Positions 22,361 to 30,108 of a stretch of 32,724 nucleotides of DNA are shown in pieces. Positions within the stretch are counted from its first letter, which is position 1. Each line of letters begins with the position of its first letter. The notes beneath the pieces were generated by a model. It worked only from the letters and a program-made list of their open reading frames with translations, did no database searches and was not told the origin of the DNA. The position numbers and the translations under genes are program-made. The stretch covers positions 1 through 32,724 of the forward strand of contig CAMHOE010000025.1 in NCBI GenBank assembly GCA_946186665.1, given 5' to 3'. Origin of the DNA: an uncultured Clostridia bacterium (GTDB lineage Bacteria > Bacillota > Clostridia > Oscillospirales > Acutalibacteraceae).

Positions 22361-22381
22361 TTTGAAGCAAATTGCTACAAA
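22361..22381. promoter_or_regulatory. Operator-like palindrome 2
   Basis: TTTGAAGCA (22361-22369) and TGCTACAAA (22373-22381) repeat palindrome 1 with one changed base in the left arm and the same 3-bp spacing. The two sites are 150 bp apart centre to centre, which would permit looping or control of both divergent promoters. Confidence 0.6.
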
Positions 22382-22508
22382 CTGAAAAATTTTTTTAATA
22401 TTCCTGCCCTTTACATCCCTGTTTTCACTGCGGACAGATATGACAATTTTCGGAATCATCTGTATCGGTAATTGTTATAAGTCAATTATTATAAGTGTTG
22501 GTTTTCTG

Positions 22509-22537
22509 TTGACATTTGTCGATAACAGTTATATAAT
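22509..22537 (+). promoter_or_regulatory. Consensus promoter of the P-type ATPase operon
   Basis: TTGACA (22509-22514) and TATAAT (22532-22537) are both perfect and 17 bp apart. Such a strong promoter normally needs a repressor. Confidence 0.88.
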
Positions 22538-22567
22538 TTTAACTGTGATTAGTTATGTCTAACAAAT
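22525..22567 (+). promoter_or_regulatory. Overlapping operator dyads, one DtxR-like
   Basis: ACAGTTA (22525-22531) and TAACTGT (22540-22546) are inverted around the -10 box. Just downstream TTAGTTATGTCTAACAAAT (22549-22567) agrees with much of the DtxR-family iron box TTAGGNTAGNCTAACCTAA. Both would block RNA polymerase, so metal-dependent repression is likely. Confidence 0.5.
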
Positions 22568-22592
22568 TCAGCAGGAATAGAGATGATACCGG

Positions 22593-22673
22593 ATGAAACA
22601 CCATAAATTCTGGGCGATCGCTGCCCTTGTATGTATGTTGATGACAATTATCACAGGTTATGAGAAAAAATAA
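22593..22673 (+). CDS. Tiny membrane peptide, 26 aa
   Basis: ATG 22593 opens 26 codons: MKHHKFWAIAALVCMLMTII followed by TGYEKK. It is a single hydrophobic span between a His/Lys-rich start and a charged end, like the small DUF6219-type membrane peptides of Clostridia; this family link is from memory and uncertain. The ribosome binding site is weak (GGA about 18 bases upstream). It is the first frame after the consensus promoter and ends two bases before the AGGAGG of the next gene, which suggests a real, coupled cistron. Confidence 0.5.
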   Translation: MKHHKFWAIAALVCMLMTIITGYEKK

Positions 22674-22689
22674 TAGGAGGTTATTAACC

Positions 22690-22986
22690 ATGAAACCAAT
22701 CAGCAAAACACTTCTGGCATTTTTAGGAGGAGTAGCATTCGGAACAGCAGGTATCAAGCTGCTTTCAAGCAAGGATGCCAAAAAGCTTTACACACAATGC
22801 ACAGCGGCTACTCTCAGAGCGAAGGACAGTGTCGTAAAAACCGCCACAACGATTCAGGAAAATGCAGAGGATATTCTGGCAGAAGCAAAGCAGATCAATG
22901 CAGAACGTGAAGCGGAAGAAGAAGACACTATCCCGGAAGAAGCTGAGGAAGACTCCTCTGAAGAGGATGACAATAGCGAGGACTAA
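22690..22986 (+). CDS. DUF6110-like membrane-associated protein
   Basis: The 98-aa protein has one Gly-rich hydrophobic segment (residues 7-25, LLAFLGGVAFGTAGIKLL), a helical middle (KDAKKLYTQCTAATLRAKDS) and a very acidic tail with over 20 Glu/Asp. It resembles DUF6110 proteins that sit before heavy-metal P-type ATPases in Clostridia. The acidic tail could gather metal ions for the pump or act as a scaffold; this is inference. AGGAGG at 22675-22680 fixes the start at 22690. Only 28 bp separate it from the ATPase gene. Confidence 0.75.
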   Translation: MKPISKTLLAFLGGVAFGTAGIKLLSSKDAKKLYTQCTAATLRAKDSVVKTATTIQENAEDILAEAKQINAEREAEEEDTIPEEAEEDSSEEDDNSED

Positions 22987-23014
22987 ACATCCACGTTTGT
23001 TGTGGTGAACCAAT

Positions 23015-25090
23015 ATGAAATATAAGATCAAACATGAACTCAAAGGTCGTATACGGCTGCATTTTATTCAAAAGCTTAGCCTGACAGAGCTTGATAAGCT
23101 TTATTGCAGTTTGTCTGAAAGGAAATTTATCAGACGATGTAAGGTGTATGCTCCCACTAATGACCTAATGCTAGAATACACCTGCGACAGAAAAAAAGTT
23201 CTGAAGCTTTTAACAGATTTGCGTACAGATGATATTACTGTTTCAGAAAGCTCTCTTGCAGCAGTAACAGCTTCAAGAGAACTGAACGCCGAATATAAAA
23301 GTAAGCTTCTTCGGAAAGCTGCAGCTCATGCAGTAAACAAAATAGTACTGCCGCTTAAGCTTCGTATTATCATTTTAGCAGCAAAAACAGTACGCTTTGT
23401 ATGGAAGGCTCTCAGGTGTCTTGCTAAAGGAAGATTAGAGGTCCCTGTTTTAGATGCAACGGCAATTTTTGTTTCTATGCTCAGACGGGACTATAATACA
23501 GCAGGCTCTGTAATGTTCTTACTCGATATCGGAGAAATACTTGAGGACTGGACGCACAAAAAATCAGTCAGTGATCTGGCAGGCAGTATGTCGCTGAACG
23601 TGGGTAAGGTATGGCTGAAAACAGGAGAGCAGTCCGTTCTTATCGATGCCTCTGATGTTAAAGAAGGCAATGAGATCATGATACGCACCGGAAGTATGAT
23701 CCCCTTTGACGGTGTCGTTACATCAGGTGACGCTATGGTAAATCAGGCGTCCCTGACGGGAGAAAGCACACCCGTTCATAAAAATGCTGAAAGCACGGTG
23801 TATGCAGGGACAGTTATTGAAGAAGGTGAGCTGACTGTCTGTGTAAAGAATGCTGTAGGATCTACCAGATACGAAAAGATCGTATCTATGATCGAGGATA
23901 CAGAAAAGCTGAAGTCCGAAGTAGAAAGCAAAGCGGAGCATCTTGCGGACAGGCTGGTGCCGTATACCTTCTTCGGCACTCTGCTTGTCTGGCTGATCAC
24001 AAGAAATATAACAAAGGCATTATCTGTTCTGATGGTGGATTTTTCCTGTGCATTAAAGCTTGCAATGCCTGTTACGGTATTGTCGGCTATAAGGGAAGCC
24101 AACAATTATGGAATCACCATCAAGGGCGGAAAGTTTATAGAGAAGCTGGCGCTCGCCAATACGATAGTATTTGATAAAACCGGAACACTGACAAAGGCAG
24201 TTCCTACGGTCAGGAAGGTCGTTTCATTCTGTGATCTGAGCGATGATGAGCTGTTGAGGATTGCAGCGTGTCTGGAAGAGCATTTCCCCCATTCTATTGC
24301 AAATGCAGTTGTCAAGGCTGCAAAGGATAAAAAACTTATTCATGAAGAAATGCACACGAATGTCGAGTATGTTGTTGCGCATGGCATAAGATCCACCATT
24401 GACGGCAAGACTGTACTTATAGGCAGCTATCACTTCATATTTGAGGATATGGGCGCTGCTGTTCCTCTGGGTGAGGAAAAGAAGCTGCTCTCCATTTCAA
24501 TGGAGTATTCCAGACTATATATGGCAATAGACGGCTATCTTGCGGCGGTGATCTGCATCGAGGATCCTTTGCGTGAGGAAGCCTCAGAAATCGTAAATGA
24601 GCTAAGGGGCTGCGGATTTACAAACATCGTGATGATGACAGGCGACAGCAAGCACACAGCAAGCTCAATAGCTGCAAAAGTCGGGGTTGATTCCTTTTAT
24701 GCGGAGACATTACCAGAGGATAAAGCAGGATTTATACTGAATGAAAAAGCAAAGGGCAATACAGTCGTGATGGTCGGAGACGGCATCAACGATTCTCCTG
24801 CCCTATCGTCTGCCGATGTGGGTATTGCAATATCTGACGGTGCAGCTATTGCAAGAGAGATAGCCGACATTACAATTTCGGAAGACGATCTGCATGGGAT
24901 CATTACCATCAGAAAACTGAGCACAGCTATGATGAAGCGTATAAATCAGAATTACCGCTCCATCCTTGCTATAAATGGTGGTCTGATTGCTCTTGGAGTA
25001 ACAGGAATTGCACCACCCACGCTCACCGCTACGATACATAACGCTTCAACTATAGGCATCGGTCTGATGAGTACAAAAAAGCTTCTGTAA
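23015..25090 (+). CDS. P1B-type heavy-metal-translocating ATPase
   Basis: This 691-aa protein has an HMA-like N-terminal domain without CxxC (KYKIKHELKGRIRLHF), a TGES actuator loop (248-251), the phosphorylation motif DKTGT (Asp387) and the hinge MVGDGINDSPAL. The usual membrane CPx motif is replaced by SCALKLAMP (344-352), and the last span has HNASTIGI. These features mark an atypical P1B group, often linked to Mn or Fe export, not Cu or Cd. The ion cannot be named from sequence. With a DtxR-like box at the promoter, an iron or heme-stress efflux role (as for FrvA/PfeT) is plausible. The ribosome binding site is weak, so it may rely on translation of the upstream gene. Confidence 0.88.
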   Translation: MKYKIKHELKGRIRLHFIQKLSLTELDKLYCSLSERKFIRRCKVYAPTNDLMLEYTCDRKKVLKLLTDLRTDDITVSESSLAAVTASRELNAEYKSKLLRKAAAHAVNKIVLPLKLRIIILAAKTVRFVWKALRCLAKGRLEVPVLDATAIFVSMLRRDYNTAGSVMFLLDIGEILEDWTHKKSVSDLAGSMSLNVGKVWLKTGEQSVLIDASDVKEGNEIMIRTGSMIPFDGVVTSGDAMVNQASLTGESTPVHKNAESTVYAGTVIEEGELTVCVKNAVGSTRYEKIVSMIEDTEKLKSEVESKAEHLADRLVPYTFFGTLLVWLITRNITKALSVLMVDFSCALKLAMPVTVLSAIREANNYGITIKGGKFIEKLALANTIVFDKTGTLTKAVPTVRKVVSFCDLSDDELLRIAACLEEHFPHSIANAVVKAAKDKKLIHEEMHTNVEYVVAHGIRSTIDGKTVLIGSYHFIFEDMGAAVPLGEEKKLLSISMEYSRLYMAIDGYLAAVICIEDPLREEASEIVNELRGCGFTNIVMMTGDSKHTASSIAAKVGVDSFYAETLPEDKAGFILNEKAKGNTVVMVGDGINDSPALSSADVGIAISDGAAIAREIADITISEDDLHGIITIRKLSTAMMKRINQNYRSILAINGGLIALGVTGIAPPTLTATIHNASTIGIGLMSTKKLL

Positions 25091-25107
25091 GTATCATACA
25101 CAAAAAG

Positions 25108-25139
25108 CAGTCCTCCGGATCTGCGGACGACTGTTTTTT
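25108..25139 (+). terminator. Terminator of the P-type ATPase operon
   Basis: CAGTC (25108-25112) pairs with GACTG (25129-25133), one mismatch follows, and TCCG pairs with CGGA inside. Six T follow. Confidence 0.8.
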
Positions 25140-25194
25140 ATGGAAAACCCACTTATTATCAGCTATAACTGATCTGTTTTTGAATAACATCACA

Positions 25195-25233
25195 AAACGC
25201 AGCTTCCGAAGTTAATTCCGGAGCTGCGTTTTT
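25195..25233. terminator. Terminator between convergent operons
   Basis: AAACGCAGCT with CCG pairs with CGG and AGCTGCGTTT, with one bulged base, and the loop lies at 25209-25218. A T-run follows on the plus strand and A/T-rich bases on the other, so it may serve the FMN reductase operon from the right as well. Confidence 0.65.
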
Positions 25234-25279
25234 ATCAACATATAATCTGCCTCATACTGCTGTAAAAATCAGATGTGTT

Positions 25280-25900
25280 TCATATAAAATTGGTATAAAT
25301 AGTTTCTTCATATTCAGGCTTTTCGACACCGCTGTCGGATGCCGCCTTCTGTGCTTTAAGAAGATATGCAATATTTTGTCCGAGGGTACGCATAGTCTGT
25401 AGACCCTCTTCATCCTTTCGCACATCATCAGGAGTATATCCATGCACCTGATTCCAGTACTGTGAGCTGACAATGTGCATATTCAGCATGGAGAAATACA
25501 TATTTAGCCTTTCAAATGCTGCTGTTGCACCGCCTCTGCGACAGGATACAACTGACGCTGCTAACTTTCCCCTGAGCTTTGAATTGGGAGTGCTGAACAT
25601 CAGTCTGTCAAGGAAGGATGTCAGCCGACCGTTCGGACCGCCGTAATATACAGGCGAACCCACAACAAGTGCATCGAACTCATCCATACGTGCAGATGTT
25701 TCATTGACAATATCCCCGAACACACACTCGCCCTTTGTTCTGCACTGAAAACAGGCGATACAGTCCGGCATAGCCTTTTTCCCGAGCCACAGGATCTCTG
25801 CGTCAACATCATTCTTTTTCAGCGTTTCTGCAACCTCGCTTAGTGCGGTATACGTACATCCGTGTTCATTAGGGCTGCCATTGACGAGCAGTACCTTCAT
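25280..25900 (-). CDS. NADPH-dependent FMN reductase / flavodoxin-fold protein
   Basis: The 206-aa protein has the flavodoxin-like FMN-reductase fold: phosphate loop NGSPNEHGCTYTAL at residues 8-21, and GSPVYYGGPNGRL for the flavin ring. The Cys cluster CIACFQCRTKGEC near residue 47 is typical of Fe-S flavoprotein relatives and may bind a cluster or act in thiol chemistry. It would reduce flavins or quinone-like substrates with NAD(P)H. Its ATG overlaps the stop of the PNPOx-like gene by four bases. It is the last gene of a three-gene unit with an alcohol dehydrogenase. Confidence 0.88.
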   Translation of the reverse strand: MKVLLVNGSPNEHGCTYTALSEVAETLKKNDVDAEILWLGKKAMPDCIACFQCRTKGECVFGDIVNETSARMDEFDALVVGSPVYYGGPNGRLTSFLDRLMFSTPNSKLRGKLAASVVSCRRGGATAAFERLNMYFSMLNMHIVSSQYWNQVHGYTPDDVRKDEEGLQTMRTLGQNIAYLLKAQKAASDSGVEKPEYEETIYTNFI

Positions 25901-26298
25901 ACGTCAAATTCCTCCTTCAGATCCATCATTCCTCTGATCTCGGCATGACCGTCATCAAGATAGAACAATGCCATCTCCCAGCCGTTCTTATCGTACATCG
26001 CCATGATCTGCGGCATAGCGGCACGTACCTTATCCATTAGTGCGTCATCCTTTACAAAGTGTACCTTGCCGTCATATCGCATGAAATCACTGCCGCTGAC
26101 GGCTAACACTTCAACATTCGAATTTGATGTAAGCTGTGCATAGACCTTTTTGAATGTGCCGCAGCCAAAGTACAGCTTATCACCATCCAGCAAATGAAAG
26201 CTGAACGGTCTGCCCTTAGGCTGCATACCATCTGTTGTCAGAAAATAAAAAACCTTCGCCTTGTCTAAAAATTCATTAACTTTCGCTGCATTTGACAT
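25897..26298 (-). CDS. Pyridoxamine 5'-phosphate oxidase-like flavin-binding protein
   Basis: This 133-aa protein has the split-barrel pattern of PNPOx-like proteins: VFYFLTTDGMQPKGRPFSF, then KLYFGCGTFKKVYAQL and a late strand with WEMALFYL. Such short proteins bind FMN or F420, or sometimes heme, and rarely make vitamin B6. GGAGG lies a few bases upstream of the ATG. It is 15 bp behind the dehydrogenase gene and overlaps the FMN reductase gene, so the two flavoproteins are probably partners. Confidence 0.88.
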   Translation of the reverse strand: MSNAAKVNEFLDKAKVFYFLTTDGMQPKGRPFSFHLLDGDKLYFGCGTFKKVYAQLTSNSNVEVLAVSGSDFMRYDGKVHFVKDDALMDKVRAAMPQIMAMYDKNGWEMALFYLDDGHAEIRGMMDLKEEFDV

Positions 26299-26313
26299 TA
26301 TCGTTTCCTCCCA

Positions 26314-27477
26314 TTACAAAGAAGCTGTAAATATTTCTGCTATATCCCTTTCACTCAGGGGCGCCCATGCTTTTTCAAGACCCTCGTTTACGGCAACATG
26401 ATTTGCCATCTCACCTATACGGCTTTCGTCTATTCCGACATCCTTAAGGTGCATGGGGATATTTATGGACTCAAAGAATTTGTATGTTTCATCTATTGCT
26501 TTTTCTGCAATTTCAAATTTATCAAGGCTGCTGTCAATTCCGAAAACATTAATACCATACTTTACAAATCGGTCAACAGTCTTTTCGGAAAGAATATGCT
26601 TCATCCATCTTGGGGTGATTATCGCAAGACCCTCTCCGTGAGTTATATCATAGTAAGCAGAAAGAGCGTGCTCCATTCCGTGACATGGCCAACCGGAATA
26701 GCTGCTGCCAAGAGAATAGATACCATTGCAGCCGTAGGTGCAGTCCAGCATCATTTCCGCTCTTGCGGTATAATCCTCCGGATCATCAAGACACTTTCTT
26801 GTGTTTATCATAAGGCTCTTTAGTCCTGCTTCCATGAAGCCGTCATTCAGCAGCGTTGAATCCTCACAGAAATACTGCTCCATAATATGGTTCATTGCAT
26901 CGGCACAGCCTGCGGCAGTCTGCTTTTTAGATACAGTAAAGGTGTAAGTAGGATCAAGAATGGAAACGGCAGGATAATTATTGTTGTCCATATAACCGAT
27001 CTTGTCGTTTGTTTCTGTTCTTGAGATCACCGCACCGGGATCATACTCACTGCCCGTTGCGGCAAGTGTAAGTATATCCACGATCGGAAGTGATGCCTTG
27101 CCGACAGCCTTGTAGGTAATAAGATCCCAGGGGTCGCCATCATAAAGCGCTCCGGCAGCAATAGCCTTTGAACAGTCAAGTACACTTCCGCCGCCGACAG
27201 CAAGGATAACATCAATATTGTTTTCTTTACACAGCTTAACGCCGTCCAGTACACTGGGGTCATATTTCGGATTAGGCTGGATACCCGAAAGCTCAAAGAT
27301 CTCAAATCCCTCAAGCAGTTCCTTTACCTTATCGTAAAGACCAAGCTTTTTGATACTTCCGCCGCCATAAGTAAGAAGCACCTTTTTGCCGTAGCTGCCC
27401 ATTACTTCGGGGAGCTTTTCAATAACTCCCTTTCCAAAAATCAGCCTTGTAGGTGTCATATAATCAAAGTTTTGCAT
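26314..27477 (-). CDS. Iron-containing alcohol dehydrogenase (BDH/YqhD-like)
   Basis: The 387-aa protein belongs to the group III metal-dependent dehydrogenases. GGGSVLDCSK (95-104) is the nucleotide-binding loop. Asp193, His197, His266 and His280 (in CADAMNHIME, PCHGMEHAL and DITHGEG) match the metal ligands of YqhD and butanol dehydrogenases. It would reduce aldehydes to alcohols with NAD(P)H in the cytoplasm, either for fermentation or to detoxify aldehydes. It has an AAGGAGG site and a clear promoter at 27515-27543. The flavoprotein genes downstream suggest a stress-type reductase unit. Confidence 0.93.
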   Translation of the reverse strand: MQNFDYMTPTRLIFGKGVIEKLPEVMGSYGKKVLLTYGGGSIKKLGLYDKVKELLEGFEIFELSGIQPNPKYDPSVLDGVKLCKENNIDVILAVGGGSVLDCSKAIAAGALYDGDPWDLITYKAVGKASLPIVDILTLAATGSEYDPGAVISRTETNDKIGYMDNNNYPAVSILDPTYTFTVSKKQTAAGCADAMNHIMEQYFCEDSTLLNDGFMEAGLKSLMINTRKCLDDPEDYTARAEMMLDCTYGCNGIYSLGSSYSGWPCHGMEHALSAYYDITHGEGLAIITPRWMKHILSEKTVDRFVKYGINVFGIDSSLDKFEIAEKAIDETYKFFESINIPMHLKDVGIDESRIGEMANHVAVNEGLEKAWAPLSERDIAEIFTASL

Positions 27478-27514
27478 TGTATGATCCTCCTTGTGATTTA
27501 TATATTTGGTACAT

Positions 27515-27543
27515 ATTATAACCTATTTTGTTGGTAATTACAA
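27515..27543 (-). promoter_or_regulatory. Promoter of the alcohol dehydrogenase operon
   Basis: On the minus strand TTGTAA (27543-27538) and TATAAT (27520-27515) are 17 bp apart, 38 bp before the start codon. Confidence 0.75.
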
Positions 27544-27589
27544 GCACCTATGTATAAAATATATTAAAGATATTACTATAGTATAGAAT

Positions 27590-27635
27590 AAAAAAACACA
27601 TTACATCACTTAATAATTATCAAATGATGTAATGT
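27590..27635 (-). terminator. Terminator of the hydrolase/unknown gene operon
   Basis: Bases 27598-27608 and 27625-27635 pair perfectly over 11 bp with a 16-nt loop. On the minus strand the stem is followed by G and seven T (27596-27590), a classic terminator about 80 bp after the stop at 27716. Confidence 0.8.
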
Positions 27636-27715
27636 ACGCTTCAGATATAGTATTCTGTTTACCTGACATAATGCTGAAAAAACAGCTATATGCTATACTT
27701 TTGAATATATTGCTG

Positions 27716-28342
27716 TCATTCCAGATAATATGGTTTGTAATTCAGATAGGTCGGTATCCATTTTTCAGCTTCCAGATCTCTCACAATATAATCATCAAGC
27801 CCGATGCCACTGCTTCTTATGTATCGGGCAAACTCAAGGTGTTCCCTTCTCACCCTCTCTAACAAAACGCCTTGTTTCGCAGAGCTTTTCTCAAAAAGCC
27901 CCTTGCAGTTTTTGAGGATACTTTCCATTTCAGGATCTTTGGGAGGGAACAGAATTGAGGAAGGTTTTGTATCAAGATAGATCACAGTTTTATCTTCCTC
28001 ATTGTTATTTGTACAATCCCTGTATCTGATCACCCAGTTTGCAGGTACGCCTCCTGCCGGATGATCCGCCTGCTGAACAGGGCTTCCCTCTTTAAAGAGC
28101 ATGGAAATGATCTCAGAATACATTATCACTCCAAGTTCCTTTAAGATAAGAAAATTCCTGCCAACAACCATATGATCACTGAACGCCCTTGCGGAAACCG
28201 CAAAATCATCCAAGATCATCGGACCGTAACCGTTATTAAAAAAACTATCCAGACGATTTTCCTGTTTTGATTTTACCGGTATCAACCGATGGGGCAAACA
28301 ATAATCAACTAAAGCACTTCTAAGTTCCTGTTCAGACATCAT
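27716..28342 (-). CDS. Uncharacterised protein, 208 aa
   Basis: I do not recognise this protein. It is soluble, with no signal peptide or membrane span. Visible segments are an N-terminal helix (SEQELRSALVDYCLPH), a central stretch with GPMILDDFAVSARAFSDHM, the sequence GGVPANWVIRYRDC, and a basic C-terminal half with HLEFARYIRSSGIGLDDYI. The central part suggests a substrate- or protein-binding domain, not an enzyme with obvious catalytic residues. ATG 28342 is preferred over 28363 because GGAGTG lies eight bases before it. It follows an alpha/beta hydrolase gene by 29 bp and ends before a strong terminator. Confidence 0.75.
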   Translation of the reverse strand: MMSEQELRSALVDYCLPHRLIPVKSKQENRLDSFFNNGYGPMILDDFAVSARAFSDHMVVGRNFLILKELGVIMYSEIISMLFKEGSPVQQADHPAGGVPANWVIRYRDCTNNNEEDKTVIYLDTKPSSILFPPKDPEMESILKNCKGLFEKSSAKQGVLLERVRREHLEFARYIRSSGIGLDDYIVRDLEAEKWIPTYLNYKPYYLE

Positions 28343-28371
28343 ATTATTTTCACTCCAAATCATCGATTAAC

Positions 28372-29148
28372 TCAGCTCAACTCGGCTCTCATCATATCAA
28401 GATATTCCTCTGTATGCTTTGCCGAATATGTCATGTGAGCGTAGTTGTCAAATACCGTCATCTTCGCATGGGGGTATTCCTTTTCTACCAGCTTATGGCA
28501 AGTCTTATATGCCTTCTCACCGCTGCCGTAAAGAAAATGTATACGTTTCTGCATTTCTTCAGAAAACTCCGGAAAATCAAATGTATAGCAGCATTCCGTT
28601 TCGTTGCGGATGGTTTTCTTTGTCAGATATGGCGAGATCACTTTCAGCGACTCTATCATCGGGCGCAGTGATTCTGTATCGCCGTTTGTAAATTTGTTAA
28701 GGAACTTCCAGTTGATGACATCATCTACCGACTTATCACGCATCATATTGATCATAGTTTTGAACTTGAAATACATAAAACTCTTGTAAGGCTTTGAAAG
28801 CCGGATACACGGTGCACCGTCAAACATAGCGTGCTTTACATTTACACCAAATTTCGTAAGCTGGCGCAAAAGTTCAAGACCTACCTCGCTTCCCATAGAC
28901 TGACCATACACCATTGCTACAGAAGAGATATTATGTTTTTTTATGAATTCTACTATCGTTGCCGCTTCGTTTTTCCTTGTGGTAAACGCCGGCGAACCTT
29001 CATAGTGACCGTTGTATTCCGGTACAACCACATAATAGTCCTTTGAAAGCGGTCCATACAAGTATTCCAGTGCTGCCGCAGGACAAAATGAACCTGTGAG
29101 CATAATGATTACAGGACGATTGGGTTTTCCGTATTTGTGAAACTTCAT
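28372..29148 (-). CDS. Alpha/beta hydrolase, paralogue 1
   Basis: This 258-aa protein has the alpha/beta hydrolase fold: nucleophile elbow GQSMGS (Ser near residue 84), a C-terminal catalytic His in NYAHMTYS and an acidic residue after the strand HFLYGSGEKA. The usual HG oxyanion motif is replaced by TGSFCP near residue 18, which may alter catalysis. It is soluble and cytoplasmic. It resembles the 250-aa protein just upstream over its whole length (same start, NEA and NISSV segments, DGAP loop), so they arose by tandem duplication. The substrate is unknown. Confidence 0.82.
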   Translation of the reverse strand: MKFHKYGKPNRPVIIMLTGSFCPAAALEYLYGPLSKDYYVVVPEYNGHYEGSPAFTTRKNEAATIVEFIKKHNISSVAMVYGQSMGSEVGLELLRQLTKFGVNVKHAMFDGAPCIRLSKPYKSFMYFKFKTMINMMRDKSVDDVINWKFLNKFTNGDTESLRPMIESLKVISPYLTKKTIRNETECCYTFDFPEFSEEMQKRIHFLYGSGEKAYKTCHKLVEKEYPHAKMTVFDNYAHMTYSAKHTEEYLDMMRAELS

Positions 29149-29211
29149 ATTATATCATCCTTTTTATTTTGTATTATTTTATTCTGTTTTTTCTTCCGGA
29201 CTTCAGGTTCA

Positions 29212-29964
29212 TCAACTGAGAAAAGAAGACACGGCATCAAGCCATTTATCCGGTTCGTATACTGCAGGCTCGGCGTGCTTGTAACCATCAAAGCATTTTA
29301 TCTCTGCTTCCGGATAATGCTTTTTCAGTTTTTTTGCCGATTTTATCGAGTATACTTCATTTCCTTTTGTTCCGTGCATATAGAGTATTCTTGTATTGTT
29401 CCGGTTTTCAACAGGTATAAACTCACCGGCACACACAGAGTGAAGCATATTCTTTACAGTACTGTCACTCATTGTATCGGCAAATTTCAGGTAGCTTTCA
29501 AGATACCTTTCAGGCAGAAAAAACCTTTTGAAATTTTCAAGAGTTTTGCTGTCTCTCTTTTTCGATTTATGGATAATACCTTTATATGCGCTTGTCATTG
29601 CCTTTTCCGCAATAAACGGCATCTTCACAAGAGGTGCGCCATCAAGTATCAGGTTTTCTATGTGCAGCTTATTTCTTTCAAAAATCTTATAGGCGATAAC
29701 ACCGCCCATAGATAAACCGCAAAGCGCAAAGACTGATGAGATATTTTCCTTGCTGATGTAAGACTCTATCTGCTGAGCTTCGTTTTCAACTGAAACAAAC
29801 TCACTCTCATGCGCCTCGATATGACCGTCCAAAGCCGGAACGATAATATAATATTCTTCTTTAAGCGCTGTGATCTGTCTTTCCCATATCTGCCACGGAG
29901 TAAGTACACCGTGTATCAGAACAACAGCCTTATTGTTTTTGTTTCCGAATGTATGAAATTCCAT
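29212..29964 (-). CDS. Alpha/beta hydrolase, paralogue 2
   Basis: The 250-aa protein has an intact HG oxyanion motif (LIHGVLTPWQIW), nucleophile elbow GLSMGG and catalytic His in YKHAEPA. ILYMHGTKGNEVY precedes the likely acidic residue. It is closer to a standard hydrolase than paralogue 1, whose HG motif is lost. Spacing to the downstream paralogue is 63 bp. A candidate promoter lies at 30066-30071. Substrate is unknown; a lipase, esterase or C-C hydrolase role is possible. Confidence 0.85.
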   Translation of the reverse strand: MEFHTFGNKNNKAVVLIHGVLTPWQIWERQITALKEEYYIIVPALDGHIEAHESEFVSVENEAQQIESYISKENISSVFALCGLSMGGVIAYKIFERNKLHIENLILDGAPLVKMPFIAEKAMTSAYKGIIHKSKKRDSKTLENFKRFFLPERYLESYLKFADTMSDSTVKNMLHSVCAGEFIPVENRNNTRILYMHGTKGNEVYSIKSAKKLKKHYPEAEIKCFDGYKHAEPAVYEPDKWLDAVSSFLS

Positions 29965-30015
29965 ATTATCTCTCCGTTATTATCAAATTCATTCTGAGCT
30001 TTCGACGCATTTATT

Positions 30016-30071
30016 TCAGTTCTTATCCCTCAGTTCTTATCCCGAAAAAACATACCCGCTAAAACATTATA
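30016..30071 (-). promoter_or_regulatory. Hydrolase operon promoter region with a 14-bp tandem repeat
   Basis: On the minus strand TATAAT (30071-30066) has an upstream TG (extended -10); the -35 box is weak. TCAGTTCTTATCCC is repeated back to back at 30016-30029 and 30030-30043, just downstream of that start, and may be an operator. Confidence 0.45.
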
Positions 30072-30108
30072 ACACATACAGACACGCATATCTACAACTA
30101 TTTTCATC

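Larger units (their letters stand above)
22041..22592. other. Divergent regulatory region between the regulator and the P-type ATPase operon
   Basis: This 552-bp stretch has no gene. It holds, left to right, the structured leader and promoter of the regulator, two near-identical palindromes, a roughly 120-bp A/T-rich part with nothing recognised (about 22382-22500), and the consensus promoter of the ATPase operon with overlapping dyads. Confidence 0.7.
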
